A DNA stretch of 64,000 bases from Chitinophagaceae bacterium (GCA_017307755.1 JAFKGQ010000014.1:147036-211035); one strand, 5' to 3'. Positions 24,994-34,263 are shown, counted from the first letter of the stretch. Program-made: numbers and translations. The notes: generated from the letters alone by a model not told the origin.

Positions 24994-26223
24994 TTGGCCA
25001 GCCGTATAAAAATACTTTTACTTTCTTTTCTTTTTATTCCCTTTACCCTCGCGGTAAGGTCCTAGGATGCATCGCATGAACAGGAGCGTCCTCTGACGGA
25101 CCACGAGGAACTGGACCTGGTGGACGTGGGACGCAGTCTGCTGAAAGGCACCCATACGAACCGGCAGGACACGTCTCTTCAAAAGACCGGAAAGCTCCAT
25201 ATCTCCGCCCTTCCCGTAGTAGGGTATACCCTGCAAACAGGTTTTGCGGGCGTGGTCAGTTCCAATTTTGCCTTTTATACCAGCGATCAACGCCAGGCGA
25301 ATATCTCCAGCGTCCTCACAAGTATCACCTATTCCCAATACCGGCAGATCATATTCCCTATACAGGCCGATATCTGGACAAAAAATAATAAATATAATAT
25401 CGTCACAGACTGGCGTTATCTCAAATACCCCTCTCTTACCTATGGGCTGGGCGGTAACACTTCCCCGGACAGCGGCTATAACATCGATTACGCCTACTTG
25501 CGTCTCCACCAGGCCATCCTCAGAAAGGTGACCAACGACCTTTATCTGGGGCTTGGCTATAACCTGGACTATATATGGGACATCCGGGAGGTAGACCCTC
25601 CTGTAGGAAAAGTGACTGACTTTCAACGCTATGGATTCCATGATCGCGAACTGGCCTCCGGGGTGTCCCTCCACTTCCTATACGATTCCCGCCGCAACCA
25701 GATCAACCCGGACGGTGGCGGCTATGCCAGCATCAGCTATCGCCCCAATTTCACCTTTATGGGCAGCGATGCCAACTGGCAATCCCTGGTATTCGACCTG
25801 CGTAAATACATCCGCTGGCCAGGCAGTACGCACAACGTCCTGGCCATTTGGAGCTATAACTGGTTTACCACTGGTGGAGGCGACCCACCCTACCTCCTGC
25901 TGCCCTCCACAGGATGGGATGCCTACAGCAATACTGGAAGAGGCTATATCCAGGGACGCTTCCGAAGTAAGAATATGCTCTATCTCGAGACGGAATACAG
26001 ATTTCGCATCCTGTCAAATGGCCTGCTCGGAGGAGTGGTATTTGGAAATGCGGAATCCTTTTCCGAACAGGGATCAGGGCGCTACGAATCTGTAGCGCCA
26101 GGCTACGGGGCAGGCTTACGCATCAGCCTGAATAAATTCTCCCATACCAATCTTTGTATTGATTATGGATGGGGCTCACACGGCTCCGGAGGGTTCTTTG
26201 TCAATCTGGGAGAAGTCTTTTAG
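24994..26223 (+). pseudogene. BamA/TamA-family outer-membrane beta-barrel gene with a nonsense codon after the signal peptide
   Basis: The main frame from 25066 encodes an outer-membrane beta-barrel protein of the surface-antigen (Omp85/D15) type: LDLVDVGRSLLKG, repeated amphipathic strands (YASISYRPNF, LYLETEYRF) and an aromatic-ended C-terminus. In the same frame upstream is a signal peptide (KILLLSFLFIPFTLA), but TAG at 25063-25065 separates the two, and only non-ATG starts exist (TTG at 24994). Starting at GTG 25120 would give a barrel without export signal. The gene therefore looks recently inactivated by one substitution, for example CAG to TAG, unless the stop is a sequencing error or is suppressed. 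It lies 70 bases after the KirBac gene. Confidence 0.65.
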
Positions 26224-26246
26224 TACCGGCATTATAACAAAAAAAA

Positions 26247-26279
26247 GTAATGTAACGGGGGTCAGCAACCGTACATTAC
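26247..26279. other. intergenic hairpin in the 302-base gap 26224-26525
   Basis: GTAATGTAACGG pairs with CCGTACATTAC (11 pairs with one bulged A, about 10-base loop), starting 24 bases after the stop of the barrel gene and preceded by an A run. It may end the rightward transcript, though no T tract follows. Apart from this and the terminator at 26416-26444, I see nothing in the gap. Confidence 0.35.
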
Positions 26280-26415
26280 CTTAAACTAGTGGGGCATTCC
26301 TACCAATCCACATAAGCCATTCGAAATGGAGCTATCAGGGGTTGATCACAGGAGAATATCTTTGTAGGTGTGACAAATTGCCACAAAAAGCGGGCCAGCA
26401 TTAAACCATTAAACC

Positions 26416-26444
26416 AAAAAAAGGCAGGTTGAGATCAACCCGCC
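26416..26444 (-). terminator. intrinsic terminator of the histidine kinase/response regulator operon
   Basis: Read leftward: GGC-G-GGTTG-ATCT-CAACC-T-GCC followed by seven T. An imperfect 8-pair stem and U tract 82 bases after the stop of the response-regulator gene at 26526. Confidence 0.65.
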
Positions 26445-26525
26445 GGCATAGTGAGATTCACATGAGAAAACTATCCTTAAAACACTGTTGCCGGAGGATA
26501 GTACTATATAAAATGACAGGAATAT

Positions 26526-26945
26526 TTAATGTATTTGTACCCGGGCCTCTTTGCTGAAATACTCCTTCCCCTCCATCAACTGCTCCACCGCCTTGTTCAA
26601 TTCTGTATCGGACTCGCTTTTGTCGACATATCCATTGACCCCTGCTTCATACATTTTACGGATGGAAATACCGCTTGTACTAAAGGAATAACCCAGGATA
26701 CGGGTCTGCGGACAATGACTTTTGATCTGCCTGACTACCACATCCCCCGGAAGGTCCGGCAACTGGTTGTCAACGATCACCAGCTGTGGCTGGTATTGAG
26801 CGGCCAGCGCTATGCCCGCTGCCCCTTCCCTTGTATGATAAAACGCCTTGAACAGATGCCCAACCAGCAGCCTCAGACTGATCACCACCATATTATGGTC
26901 ATCAATTACGAGTATGGAATCATATGGGGGTAAACCTTCCTTCAT
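26526..26945 (-). CDS. response regulator, receiver domain only
   Basis: A 139-residue CheY-like receiver domain with no output domain. The acidic pair D15/D16, phosphoacceptor D59 in LVIVDNQLPDLPG and K109 in GYVDKSES are in place. The sequence resembles the receiver of NarL/LuxR-type regulators that lost the helix-turn-helix. Its start overlaps the stop of the histidine kinase gene by 4 bases, so the two are translationally coupled and form a pair. Without an output domain it must act by protein contact or as a phosphate sink. Confidence 0.85.
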   Translation of the reverse strand: MKEGLPPYDSILVIDDHNMVVISLRLLVGHLFKAFYHTREGAAGIALAAQYQPQLVIVDNQLPDLPGDVVVRQIKSHCPQTRILGYSFSTSGISIRKMYEAGVNGYVDKSESDTELNKAVEQLMEGKEYFSKEARVQIH

Positions 26946-28789
26946 AACAATGGAATGGATATGTCGATGGAATAACCATCCGGATAGGCATTATGGACCA
27001 GGAACTCGCCATTAAGTAAATTCGCTCTTTCCCTCATATTCTGCATCCCGATGCCGTCGGATAGCTTGTCGGGCGCCATCCCCCTGCCGTTGTCCGAATA
27101 ATGCAAAAGAAGACGTTGGTCGGTCGTCTTCATCTGCAGCATGATCATACTGCATGCGCCGTGTTTGATAGAATTGCTCACCAGTTCGTCGATGATCGTT
27201 CGAAGATGGGTGTTTTGCAGATGGCTCAATATCCGGTTGCCGGCATTCATCCGGATAGTAAAGTCGATGCCCGTGGAAGTCCTGATCTTTTCCAATGCCG
27301 CGGTGACATACTTATAAAAAGTATGCACAGTGCTCAGATCGTTCGATTTGAGGTCGTGGGATATCCCCCTTACTGCCTCCATGACATACATGATCTGGCC
27401 CTTCAGCTCTTCCAGCCGGGGAGAACTATGGGTTTCCAGCTCTTTCTTTGCCAGGGTATTTGCATACAGCAGCATCGGTCCTATCTCATCATGGAAATTC
27501 CTGGCCAGGCTCAACCGCAGATTGAGCATACGCTGCCGCTGGATGCTCCGGTAAATAAAAAACCCGCCAATCCCCCCAATGGCCACCAACGTAAAAATAA
27601 ACACCAGCAAAAAGCTGAGTTTTTCCGCCTTCCGCTGCTTTGCCTCGCTCCGGATCAGTTCATTACGGGCATTCTCCGCCTCTGCAAGAGCATAAAGGTT
27701 GTTGTCCTTATCCGCACTGACGGCATAAAAAGCGGAGTCCTTCATCTGATAAAGCTTGTGAAGGGCAAGATAGGCCGCCTGGAACTGGCCTTCGGCTGCC
27801 AGCAATTTGCTTTCGCCCTCCCACAGGGCTGTTTGTTCCATTCCGGTAAAATGTAAAAGACTGTCAGGTATGTTCCGCAACAGGTGTAGAAAACGCCGGA
27901 TACTGTCCTTCCGCCCCAGGTCGGCATAATAATCAAGGGCCTCTGAATAGATACTTGCCTCCGAAGACGCCTGCAGATGTTTTATATAGCCGGGAGATTG
28001 CACTTCCCCAATGGCCATCGCCAGATATTTGTCTGCGCTGTCGAATTGCCCCCGGTGACGAGCCTGCTCATAACGCATCCCATGGTATCCATAATCATAA
28101 TACGTCAGATAATGCTTGTACTTTTCGGGCTGCCGCCGGACATTTTCCAACATTCGCTCAAAAAGCGTAATAGCTCCATTTGCATGGGTCGTGTCCCCCA
28201 CCTTGAGAAAAGCGATCACTCCGTCATATAGGACACTCAACGCAACAAAGAGCTGTTCGCCGCTGACCTTCCCGGAAGGATCCGCCGCCGCCAGCTTTTC
28301 CAACTGCGGCAACAAAGTATTATATTTCGAGATGAGACGTGGATAATCCTTATTGTACGCATAGATATCCATGGCAAACATGTCGCTGTGAGCTATGCCC
28401 TCCTTTTCGAATACCCCGATCCGTGTAGCCTCCTCATTGTTCCTTTCGGAATAATAAATAGCGCTGCCGGCTTTGTTCTTATTGAGGGAAAAAATAGCCA
28501 TATAGCGGTAATACCACATTCTATATCTACCCAGGGCCTTGTTGCCAAAAGCCACCTGCCGGTAAGTCGAAAGTTCCTGTACCAGGCTATCATCATTGAG
28601 CAACTGGGGTGCAATGGAATCTATTGTCTTTAAATAGACCGTGTCGGGCAATTGCCCGGCCTGCCAGCGGGCCAGTGCAACGGAAAGACGCTGATGAGGA
28701 GATCCGGAAGATGGAGGTTGTGCATATACGGCCTTCCCGGCAAGGGCCAGAAGGTACAACAGGTATAAGGCGTATTTCTGTATGCTCAT
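26942..28789 (-). CDS. sensor histidine kinase, HisKA_3/NarX-like with exported TPR-like sensor region
   Basis: A 615-residue kinase. Signal sequence (MSIQKYALYLLYLLALAGKA) leads to a periplasmic helical repeat region (about 25-380) resembling TPR units, then a transmembrane helix near 395-415 (FLLVFIFTLVAIGGIGGFF). The dimerisation box has H433 in ARNFHDEIGPMLL, and the HATPase domain shows DELVSNSIKHG (534-544), DNGRGM (566-571) and GIGMQNMRERANLLNG. This architecture is common in Bacteroidota. Ligand unknown; coupled to the receiver-only regulator downstream. Confidence 0.88.
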   Translation of the reverse strand: MSIQKYALYLLYLLALAGKAVYAQPPSSGSPHQRLSVALARWQAGQLPDTVYLKTIDSIAPQLLNDDSLVQELSTYRQVAFGNKALGRYRMWYYRYMAIFSLNKNKAGSAIYYSERNNEEATRIGVFEKEGIAHSDMFAMDIYAYNKDYPRLISKYNTLLPQLEKLAAADPSGKVSGEQLFVALSVLYDGVIAFLKVGDTTHANGAITLFERMLENVRRQPEKYKHYLTYYDYGYHGMRYEQARHRGQFDSADKYLAMAIGEVQSPGYIKHLQASSEASIYSEALDYYADLGRKDSIRRFLHLLRNIPDSLLHFTGMEQTALWEGESKLLAAEGQFQAAYLALHKLYQMKDSAFYAVSADKDNNLYALAEAENARNELIRSEAKQRKAEKLSFLLVFIFTLVAIGGIGGFFIYRSIQRQRMLNLRLSLARNFHDEIGPMLLYANTLAKKELETHSSPRLEELKGQIMYVMEAVRGISHDLKSNDLSTVHTFYKYVTAALEKIRTSTGIDFTIRMNAGNRILSHLQNTHLRTIIDELVSNSIKHGACSMIMLQMKTTDQRLLLHYSDNGRGMAPDKLSDGIGMQNMRERANLLNGEFLVHNAYPDGYSIDISIPLL

Positions 28790-28912
28790 AGGAGGTTATC
28801 AATATAACATTGATAATCAAATATAAAAACTTTCCCTTACCACCAAAAAAAAAGCTGGCAGCCCGGTTACGCCCGGCTCCCCGGCACTTACTAATACATA
28901 AAGTCGTACCTC

Positions 28913-29296
28913 ATGAGTGGCATTGAATTAGACAGGCTGGATACATTTGAACATTTCGTTGATCTTTATTGCCCCTCTATTTTTTCGGCAATAGCCAAAC
29001 TGACGGGTCTTACTGATAAAAAAGAGCTCGAAACCCTCACTGTAAATGTTTTTATAGATCTGTGGAAGACAAATCACGAGCTTTTCACCGACGCCCGGCC
29101 GCCGGCATTGGTATATAAGATCATACTACTGCATGTTTTCACCTGGTTAAAAAGGGAAGGATATGAAGAAAGGATACATCACTTACAAAATACCTTGCCC
29201 ATCGACCCCACTCATTATACGCCTATTCTCGAGCCGGAAAACGAAGAGCTGAGGATCTCCCTCTTACGTAAGCTGATAAGTCTCCTGAATCGTTAG
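28913..29296 (+). CDS. small protein resembling sigma-70 region 2, no region 4
   Basis: A 127-residue protein. Its first 70 residues (FEHFVDLYCPSIFSAIAKLT, KKELETLTVNVFIDLWKT) follow the pattern of ECF sigma factor region 2, where a helix is followed by D/E-rich 'VQEVFxxLW'. Region 4, which contacts the -35 element, is missing: the rest is a short helical stretch ending LRKLISLLNR. It may be an anti-sigma-like decoy, a partner regulator, or a diverged unrelated helical protein. A promoter-like TACC precedes the ATG. It stands alone between two leftward operons. Confidence 0.45.
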   Translation: MSGIELDRLDTFEHFVDLYCPSIFSAIAKLTGLTDKKELETLTVNVFIDLWKTNHELFTDARPPALVYKIILLHVFTWLKREGYEERIHHLQNTLPIDPTHYTPILEPENEELRISLLRKLISLLNR

Positions 29297-29317
29297 ACAG
29301 TCTTCCGGTCATTTATC

Positions 29318-29575
29318 TTATTTCGCAATCTTTTTCTTAAAGAATTGCTTTACCAGGAGGCTGGTGACCATACCCGCTGCCATACGGAACACATTGGTCT
29401 TTACTTCCGAACTCCCCCATAGATTGAAGAAGATGCCTTTTACGAGATTGACAGGCTTGAGCCTGTCGGCAATCTCCGTCACCCTTTGACGCATATGCTG
29501 TTCGTTGACATAATTCTGATGCTCCAGGTCGCGTATGGCTTCCCGGAGGTCTTCTACCGTCCTGATCTTGGGCAT
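29318..29575 (-). CDS. small hypothetical protein of the YtxH/holin-like cluster
   Basis: An 85-residue protein with a helical charged N-terminal half (VEDLREAIRDLEHQNYVNEQ) and a weakly hydrophobic C-terminal half ending VKQFFKKKIAK. It follows the holin-like gene by 5 bases and is the last gene of a three-gene leftward cluster. No family name is recognised; the same gene order (YtxH, phage-holin-family, small basic protein) is familiar in Bacteroidota and is linked to envelope stress only by association. Confidence 0.55.
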   Translation of the reverse strand: MPKIRTVEDLREAIRDLEHQNYVNEQHMRQRVTEIADRLKPVNLVKGIFFNLWGSSEVKTNVFRMAAGMVTSLLVKQFFKKKIAK

Positions 29576-29580
29576 ACGTA

Positions 29581-29934
29581 CTATTTTAAGATCTTTCTGA
29601 TCAGCAGGTTACTAAACGGCTCTTTTAGCCATCGGCCGCGACGTATAAAACAGATCAGACCAAATATGAAATAGGCGCCTCCAATGATAAAAAAACCATA
29701 GTAACTCTTTCCCAACAGGTCGCCGATCAATAAGGCGAAACCAATGCTGAAAAGCATCACCACAAACGCAACGATGCCAATCATCCCCAGTCCCGAAGCC
29801 AATTCCCCGGATACGTCGGCGAGGCTTTCAATGGCTTTTAATTTCCACAGATTAGTCCTAGTTTCCAGGTAGTCCCCCGCATCGGACAGCAATGCGTCTA
29901 TATTGTACCGTTGATCTTCCATATTTTTCAGCAT
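29581..29934 (-). CDS. phage holin family (Holin-X/DUF1469-like) membrane protein
   Basis: A 117-residue membrane protein with two hydrophobic helices (about 45-70, MIGIVAFVVMLFSIGFALLI, and 78-98, GFFIIGGAYFIFGLICFI) preceded by an amphipathic helix, the pattern of the putative Actinobacterial Holin-X/DUF1469 family. These are not phage genes but housekeeping or stress membrane proteins. Its start overlaps the YtxH stop by one base (TAATG), so translation is coupled. Met at residue 5 is an alternative start. Confidence 0.7.
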   Translation of the reverse strand: MLKNMEDQRYNIDALLSDAGDYLETRTNLWKLKAIESLADVSGELASGLGMIGIVAFVVMLFSIGFALLIGDLLGKSYYGFFIIGGAYFIFGLICFIRRGRWLKEPFSNLLIRKILK

Positions 29935-30167
29935 TACACAGCGCTGCCTTTCGGCTTGTTAAAGTTCTCCTTTACGCCGTCCACCATATCGTTGAACTTG
30001 TTCTTGATAGTGTCCCCAAGGTCGACTATAGAATCTCCAATATCCGAGCCCTTTTCCATGATCTTCCTTCTTGTCTCTGTCCCCTTGTCCGGGGCTAAGA
30101 GTATGCCTAATACGCCGCCTACCACTGCGCCTGCAAGAAACCCTATTAATACTTTTGAAGTACTCAT
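29934..30167 (-). CDS. YtxH domain protein
   Basis: A 77-residue protein with the YtxH signature: a glycine-rich membrane-type segment (VLIGFLAGAVVGGVLGILLA) followed by PDKGTETRRKIMEKGSDIGD and an amphipathic helix. YtxH-like proteins are general-stress proteins of unknown mechanism. First gene of the small leftward cluster with the holin-like protein. The 256 bases upstream, to the amylase gene, hold no gene that I can see. Confidence 0.85.
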   Translation of the reverse strand: MSTSKVLIGFLAGAVVGGVLGILLAPDKGTETRRKIMEKGSDIGDSIVDLGDTIKNKFNDMVDGVKENFNKPKGSAV

Positions 30168-30423
30168 ATGCTTGATTTTTAAAGTTTACAAAAACACACG
30201 TTTTCAATACAAAATTTCCTGCCAAATTCTCAGCGCCTTGATACGCGAGCCTGTCATCATAAAAATGCTCCTTCATGAGCAATATTTTCTACACAATGGG
30301 GTAGATTCCCATGGATACGCATGCCGTTGATACAGAAAAGCCCTTCCATCCGCCGTTGCAGGAACATGGTACTATTCTGGTTACCTTATCCTGAGATATC
30401 GTTATACCCCAACCGGTACAAAT

Positions 30424-31908
30424 ATGCACAACGGAACCATGTTTCAGTTTTTTCATTGGTATTATTCCAATGACGGCAGTTTATGGAAAAAAGTAAAAAA
30501 TGAAGCGCCCCGGTTAGCTGACCTGGGCGTCACGGCGGTATGGCTGCCCCCGGCTTTCAAAGGCACCAATGGCGTCTATTCCATCGGGTACGATGTATAT
30601 GACATCTATGATCTGGGAGAATTCGACCAGAAAAATTCCGTCCGTACCAAATACGGCACCCGAAAGGAATACAGAGACGCCATCAAAGCCTTACACAAAG
30701 CCGGCATACAGGTGTATGTAGACATAGTATTGAATCATAAGGCCGGCGGAGATGAACCCGAGTTGATAAAGGTCCGTAAGGTCGACCCGGAGGACAGGAA
30801 TAAGTTCATCAGCGAGCCTTTTGATATAGAAGCTTTTACCAGGTTCACCTTTCCCGGAAGAAAAGGCAGATACTCTTCCTTTATATGGGACTATCATTGT
30901 TTTTCAGGAGTGGACTTTGACAATAGGACCAAAGAAACGGCCATTTACAGCATTCTCAATGATTATGGAGAGGGATGGGAAGAAGTAGTGGACGACGAAA
31001 AAGGCAACTACGACTACCTGATGTATGATGATATCGACTTCCGCAACCCGTCCGTGCGGGAGGAATTAAAACGCTGGGGTGAGTGGTACTGGAATGAGAC
31101 GGGCTTCGACGGCGTCCGCCTGGATGCCGTAAAGCATATTTCCCCTGCTTTTGAGAATGAATGGCTGGATCATATGCGAAAGACCACAAGCAAGGAATTC
31201 TTTGCTGTAGGGGAATACTGGGCGCCGGGCAACCTGCCCCTCCTGCTGAGATACATCGATGCCACGGAAGGCAGGATGTCCCTGTTCGACGCCAGCCTGC
31301 ACCATAACTTCGAGATAGCGTCTAAACAGGGTAAGGATTTCGATTTAACTACCATCTTCAACGAAACGCTGGTAGATGCTAACCCCGGGCTGTCCGTTAC
31401 CGTGGTAGGTAATCACGATACCCAGCCCCTTCAGTCCCTGGAAGCGCCGGTGGAACAATGGTTCAAGCCCCTGGCTTATGCACTGATACTATTGAGGGAA
31501 AAGGGCTATCCATGTATCTTCTACACGGACATGTACAGCGCCACTTATAAGGACAAAGGGCATGATGGAAATGATTACGAGATATTTCTTCCTGCCTGTG
31601 AAAATATTGATAAACTATTACTGGCCAGAAAGCAATTCGCTTATGGGCCCCAGCGTGATTATTTCGATCATCCTAACTGTATAGGCTGGACCCGGGAAGG
31701 GGACGCAGATCATCCCGGTTCAGGTTGTGCCGTATTGCTCAGCAATGGGGATGAAGGTTTCAAGACAATGGAGGTCGGCAAAGCGCATGCAGGCAAAAAA
31801 TTTAGGGACTGGCTGGGTAAATATCCCGGGGAGGTCGCCATCGATGAGGAAGGGAAAGGCGAGTTCCACGTAAGCCCAGGGTCCGTCTCGGTCTATTATT
31901 ATGAGTAA
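30424..31908 (+). CDS. cytoplasmic alpha-amylase, GH13 subfamily 5 type
   Basis: A 494-residue amylase with no signal peptide, resembling the liquefying Bacillus enzymes and E. coli AmyA. It hydrolyses internal alpha-1,4 bonds of starch or glycogen. Catalytic residues are D234 (DGVRLDAVKH), E264 (AVGEYW) and D332 (VVGNHDTQP); VDIVLNHKAGGDE is conserved region I. The N-terminus MFQFFHWYY is typical. The histidine kinase gene downstream starts inside its last codons (8-base overlap), so the two are cotranscribed. Confidence 0.93.
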   Translation: MHNGTMFQFFHWYYSNDGSLWKKVKNEAPRLADLGVTAVWLPPAFKGTNGVYSIGYDVYDIYDLGEFDQKNSVRTKYGTRKEYRDAIKALHKAGIQVYVDIVLNHKAGGDEPELIKVRKVDPEDRNKFISEPFDIEAFTRFTFPGRKGRYSSFIWDYHCFSGVDFDNRTKETAIYSILNDYGEGWEEVVDDEKGNYDYLMYDDIDFRNPSVREELKRWGEWYWNETGFDGVRLDAVKHISPAFENEWLDHMRKTTSKEFFAVGEYWAPGNLPLLLRYIDATEGRMSLFDASLHHNFEIASKQGKDFDLTTIFNETLVDANPGLSVTVVGNHDTQPLQSLEAPVEQWFKPLAYALILLREKGYPCIFYTDMYSATYKDKGHDGNDYEIFLPACENIDKLLLARKQFAYGPQRDYFDHPNCIGWTREGDADHPGSGCAVLLSNGDEGFKTMEVGKAHAGKKFRDWLGKYPGEVAIDEEGKGEFHVSPGSVSVYYYE

Positions 31909-33319
31909 GGCTATAAAAAAATTCGCAGTTGATCTGCATATCCGTGTCGGCTATGGAACGGCGTTTTTTCTGCTGTTGATATCCTACCTGTTGACCCTTT
32001 ATGCCAACTCCGAGCTGCTAAAACAAGCCCGTTTGGTCGACAGGTCCAATAAGGTCATCATCCATATGGAAGGTCTGCTCTCCTCCCTGAAAGATGTCGA
32101 AACAAGCGCAAGAGGGTATCTGTTGTTCAGAGACAACCTCTTTATGGCGCCCTATCAAAGGAGCAGGTACGTCACAGACTCGCTGCTCAGCACTTTACAG
32201 ACAGAAATCCTGAACGATACGATTATCTGGCAGGATCTGCTGACCCTAAAGACCCTGATAGATAAGAACCATGAGCTTATTGCAGCCAATATCGAAGATT
32301 TCGATCAGCATCAGCACCAACTCACCGACACATTGAGGTCCAGGAGCTTCTTCCGGGAAGAGGTCATGGATCATATCCGCGCCAAAGTAAAAGATATGCA
32401 AAGCGCCGAACAAGCCAGGCTAAATGGAAGATTGGATGAGATGAACACCCGCTATCACGTCCTGAATGCCATTATCATCCTTTCATTGATCCTGGCCGTC
32501 GCTATGGCCGCCTACGGTTTTGTCACCTATTCACGGGAGAATAAAGCCCGCCGGATCGCAGACGAAAAGGTCACGGGCTACCAGGAGCAGTTAAAACAAC
32601 AGATCGCCGAACTCGACACGGCTAACAAAGCATTGATACAAATGCGCAGCATCGAAAAGTTTGCATCCACAGGCCGTATTGCCCGTACCATCGCACACGA
32701 GGTTCGCAACCCCCTTACAAATATCAACCTGGCTGTAGATCAGCTAAAAAGTGATTTCAACGGCAATCTCCCGGAAAGCTATAACATGATGCTGGAAATG
32801 ATCGGCCGCAACAGCGTACGTATAAATCAGTTGATAACTGATCTGCTTAACTCCACCAAATTCACGGAGCTGGTGTACAAACGGATGTCTATCAACCAGC
32901 TCCTGGATGAGACGCTGGAACTGGCACGGGACAGGGTCCTGCTGAGCAATATCAGCGTAGTAAAACATTATTCCGACGACATATGTGATGTTGCCGTCGA
33001 TGTGGAACGCATCAAGATCGCCTTCCTCAACATCATCGTCAACGCCATCGAAGCGATGGAGCCGGGGACGGGCATACTCCAGCTAAGGACGGTCAGCAAA
33101 GAAGATAAATGTGTCGTCACCATCATGGACAACGGTCACGGTATCGACCCCGAATCCCAATCCAAGCTCTTCGAACCTTATTATACCACCAAGAACAAAG
33201 GCACGGGACTGGGGCTGACCAATACACAGAATATTATCCTGAACCATAACGGTCATATCCAAATGGAAAGCGAAAAAGGGAAAGGCACAACCTTCACCAT
33301 TTCATTGAATTTTGCATGA
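31901..33319 (+). CDS. sensor histidine kinase with CHASE3-type sensor
   Basis: A 472-residue kinase. Two transmembrane helices (about 17-34 and 188-208) enclose a periplasmic four-helix CHASE3-like domain (KDVETSARGYLLF is typical). A coiled coil (about 215-250) leads to the HisKA domain with H266 in ARTIAHEVRNPLTNI, then HATPase with N381, DNGHGID (410-416) and GTGLGLTNTQ. No cognate regulator is in the same operon; the candidates are the NtrC-type regulator at 34.3 kb and the receiver-only protein at 33.6 kb. Its overlap with the amylase gene is odd. Confidence 0.9.
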   Translation: MSKAIKKFAVDLHIRVGYGTAFFLLLISYLLTLYANSELLKQARLVDRSNKVIIHMEGLLSSLKDVETSARGYLLFRDNLFMAPYQRSRYVTDSLLSTLQTEILNDTIIWQDLLTLKTLIDKNHELIAANIEDFDQHQHQLTDTLRSRSFFREEVMDHIRAKVKDMQSAEQARLNGRLDEMNTRYHVLNAIIILSLILAVAMAAYGFVTYSRENKARRIADEKVTGYQEQLKQQIAELDTANKALIQMRSIEKFASTGRIARTIAHEVRNPLTNINLAVDQLKSDFNGNLPESYNMMLEMIGRNSVRINQLITDLLNSTKFTELVYKRMSINQLLDETLELARDRVLLSNISVVKHYSDDICDVAVDVERIKIAFLNIIVNAIEAMEPGTGILQLRTVSKEDKCVVTIMDNGHGIDPESQSKLFEPYYTTKNKGTGLGLTNTQNIILNHNGHIQMESEKGKGTTFTISLNFA

Positions 33320-33320
33320 T

Positions 33321-33348
33321 CGGACCACAGGTCCGATGGCCGAAGGCC
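33321..33348 (-). repeat. 28-base double-hairpin repeat, copy B
   Basis: On the plus strand CGGACC-ACA-GGTCCG, spacer AT, then GGCC-GAA-GGCC; both stems are perfect. It is the reverse orientation of copies A and C and begins two bases after the kinase stop codon. Confidence 0.6.
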
Positions 33349-33360
33349 CATTATTAGATG

Positions 33361-33387
33361 AAAAAAAAACCGCCAGCGGTTTTTTTT
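33361..33387. terminator. bidirectional intrinsic terminator
   Basis: A run of nine A, CCGC, CA, GCGG and a run of eight T. It forms a stem with A and T tracts on both sides and ends both the rightward amylase-kinase operon and the leftward small membrane protein gene. Confidence 0.75.
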
Positions 33388-33393
33388 GATTTC

Positions 33394-33543
33394 TTAACCA
33401 GCCCTCCTTATTATTTTCAGCAGCACTGCTATGATCGCGATCACCAGCAGGATATGAATGATACCACCTGCATGATAGCCCAAAAAACCAATGGCCCAGA
33501 ATATCACCAGGATTACGGCAATAAGGTAAAGTAGATTTCCCAT
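33394..33543 (-). CDS. lmo0937-family small membrane protein, 49 residues
   Basis: A very short leftward gene: MGNLLYLIAVILVIFWAIGF followed by LGYHAGGIIHILLVIAIIAV and LLKIIRRAG. Two hydrophobic helices around a Gly-His-Ala-Gly-Gly turn, exactly the pattern of the lmo0937 family of small stress-linked membrane proteins that are widespread in Bacteroidota. ATG at 33543; an intrinsic terminator follows directly. Function unknown. Confidence 0.85.
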   Translation of the reverse strand: MGNLLYLIAVILVIFWAIGFLGYHAGGIIHILLVIAIIAVLLKIIRRAG

Positions 33544-33567
33544 CGTGTTGTTATTTTAGGTTAGGAA

Positions 33568-33966
33568 CTACAGCGTGAACTGCAGTCTCCCGTTGGAATC
33601 CGGGCTATGCAGTTTGTCGATGGCGTCAAATATCATCTTCCGGTTCAATGGCTTGGCAATAAACATATCCACACCGCCATTATATGCCGTTTTCCTTTCC
33701 GTCGCCCCGTCATGGGCCGTGATCATCACCACCTTGATCTCAGGATAATTCTTCTTTACATAGGGGATAAAATCAAGACCAAACCCATCCGGCAAATGAT
33801 TGTCCAGGAACAACAGGGACGGAGGGTCGGCCTGAAGCGCGGTTACGGCGTCGGATAGGGAATTTACAAAAGCGGCCCGGAAATTCCGTTGTTTTAACAT
33901 TCCGCTGAGCAAATAACAAATATCCAGTTCATCGTCAACAATTAAAACTTTCGGGTTGTCTGTCAT
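33568..33966 (-). CDS. response regulator, receiver domain only
   Basis: A 132-residue CheY-like receiver: D11/D12, phosphoacceptor D55 in LLFLDNHLPDG, T84 and K105 in FIAKPLN. No output domain. It lies 24 bases upstream of the lmo0937 gene on the same strand and is divergent from the NtrC-type regulator. It may take phosphate from the CHASE3 kinase encoded just to the left. Confidence 0.88.
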   Translation of the reverse strand: MTDNPKVLIVDDELDICYLLSGMLKQRNFRAAFVNSLSDAVTALQADPPSLLFLDNHLPDGFGLDFIPYVKKNYPEIKVVMITAHDGATERKTAYNGGVDMFIAKPLNRKMIFDAIDKLHSPDSNGRLQFTL

Positions 33967-34263
33967 AGTATTACTTTCCTCTTACCTCAAATTTGAAAAT
34001 TATTATTACAATTTTATTGCCATACAAAGTGGCAACATCAACCAGGGGAACTCCCGTTATGGATTCGTTAATAAACAGAAAATTACCCCCCAAACTATTC
34101 CTCGGTTTCCCAAATTGGGGAAAAATCTCCACACATTGGTCTTAACAGGCAGTTTAACAGGAGCTTTAAATTTGGCGTGATGTTCGGTATGAAGTGTGTA
34201 TATCTATTTAGGCAGTCTCTTTTAATACTTTTTCCAGTAATTTTAATAAAGAAATTATCGTTT

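Noticed and set aside
28888..28897. TTACTAATAC as a palindrome copy before the sigma-like gene
   Set aside because: Only one half-site is present; no TTAGTA follows. The same holds for ACATACTAAT at 39045.
29581..29934. Prophage remnant suggested by a holin-like gene
   Set aside because: No other phage genes are near; the YtxH/holin-like/small-protein set is a usual chromosomal cluster in Bacteroidota.
34017..34035. TTGCCA-N7-TGGCAA as the operator of the NtrC-type gene
   Set aside because: It lies about 230 bases upstream of the start, is short, and has no second copy, so I only mention it.
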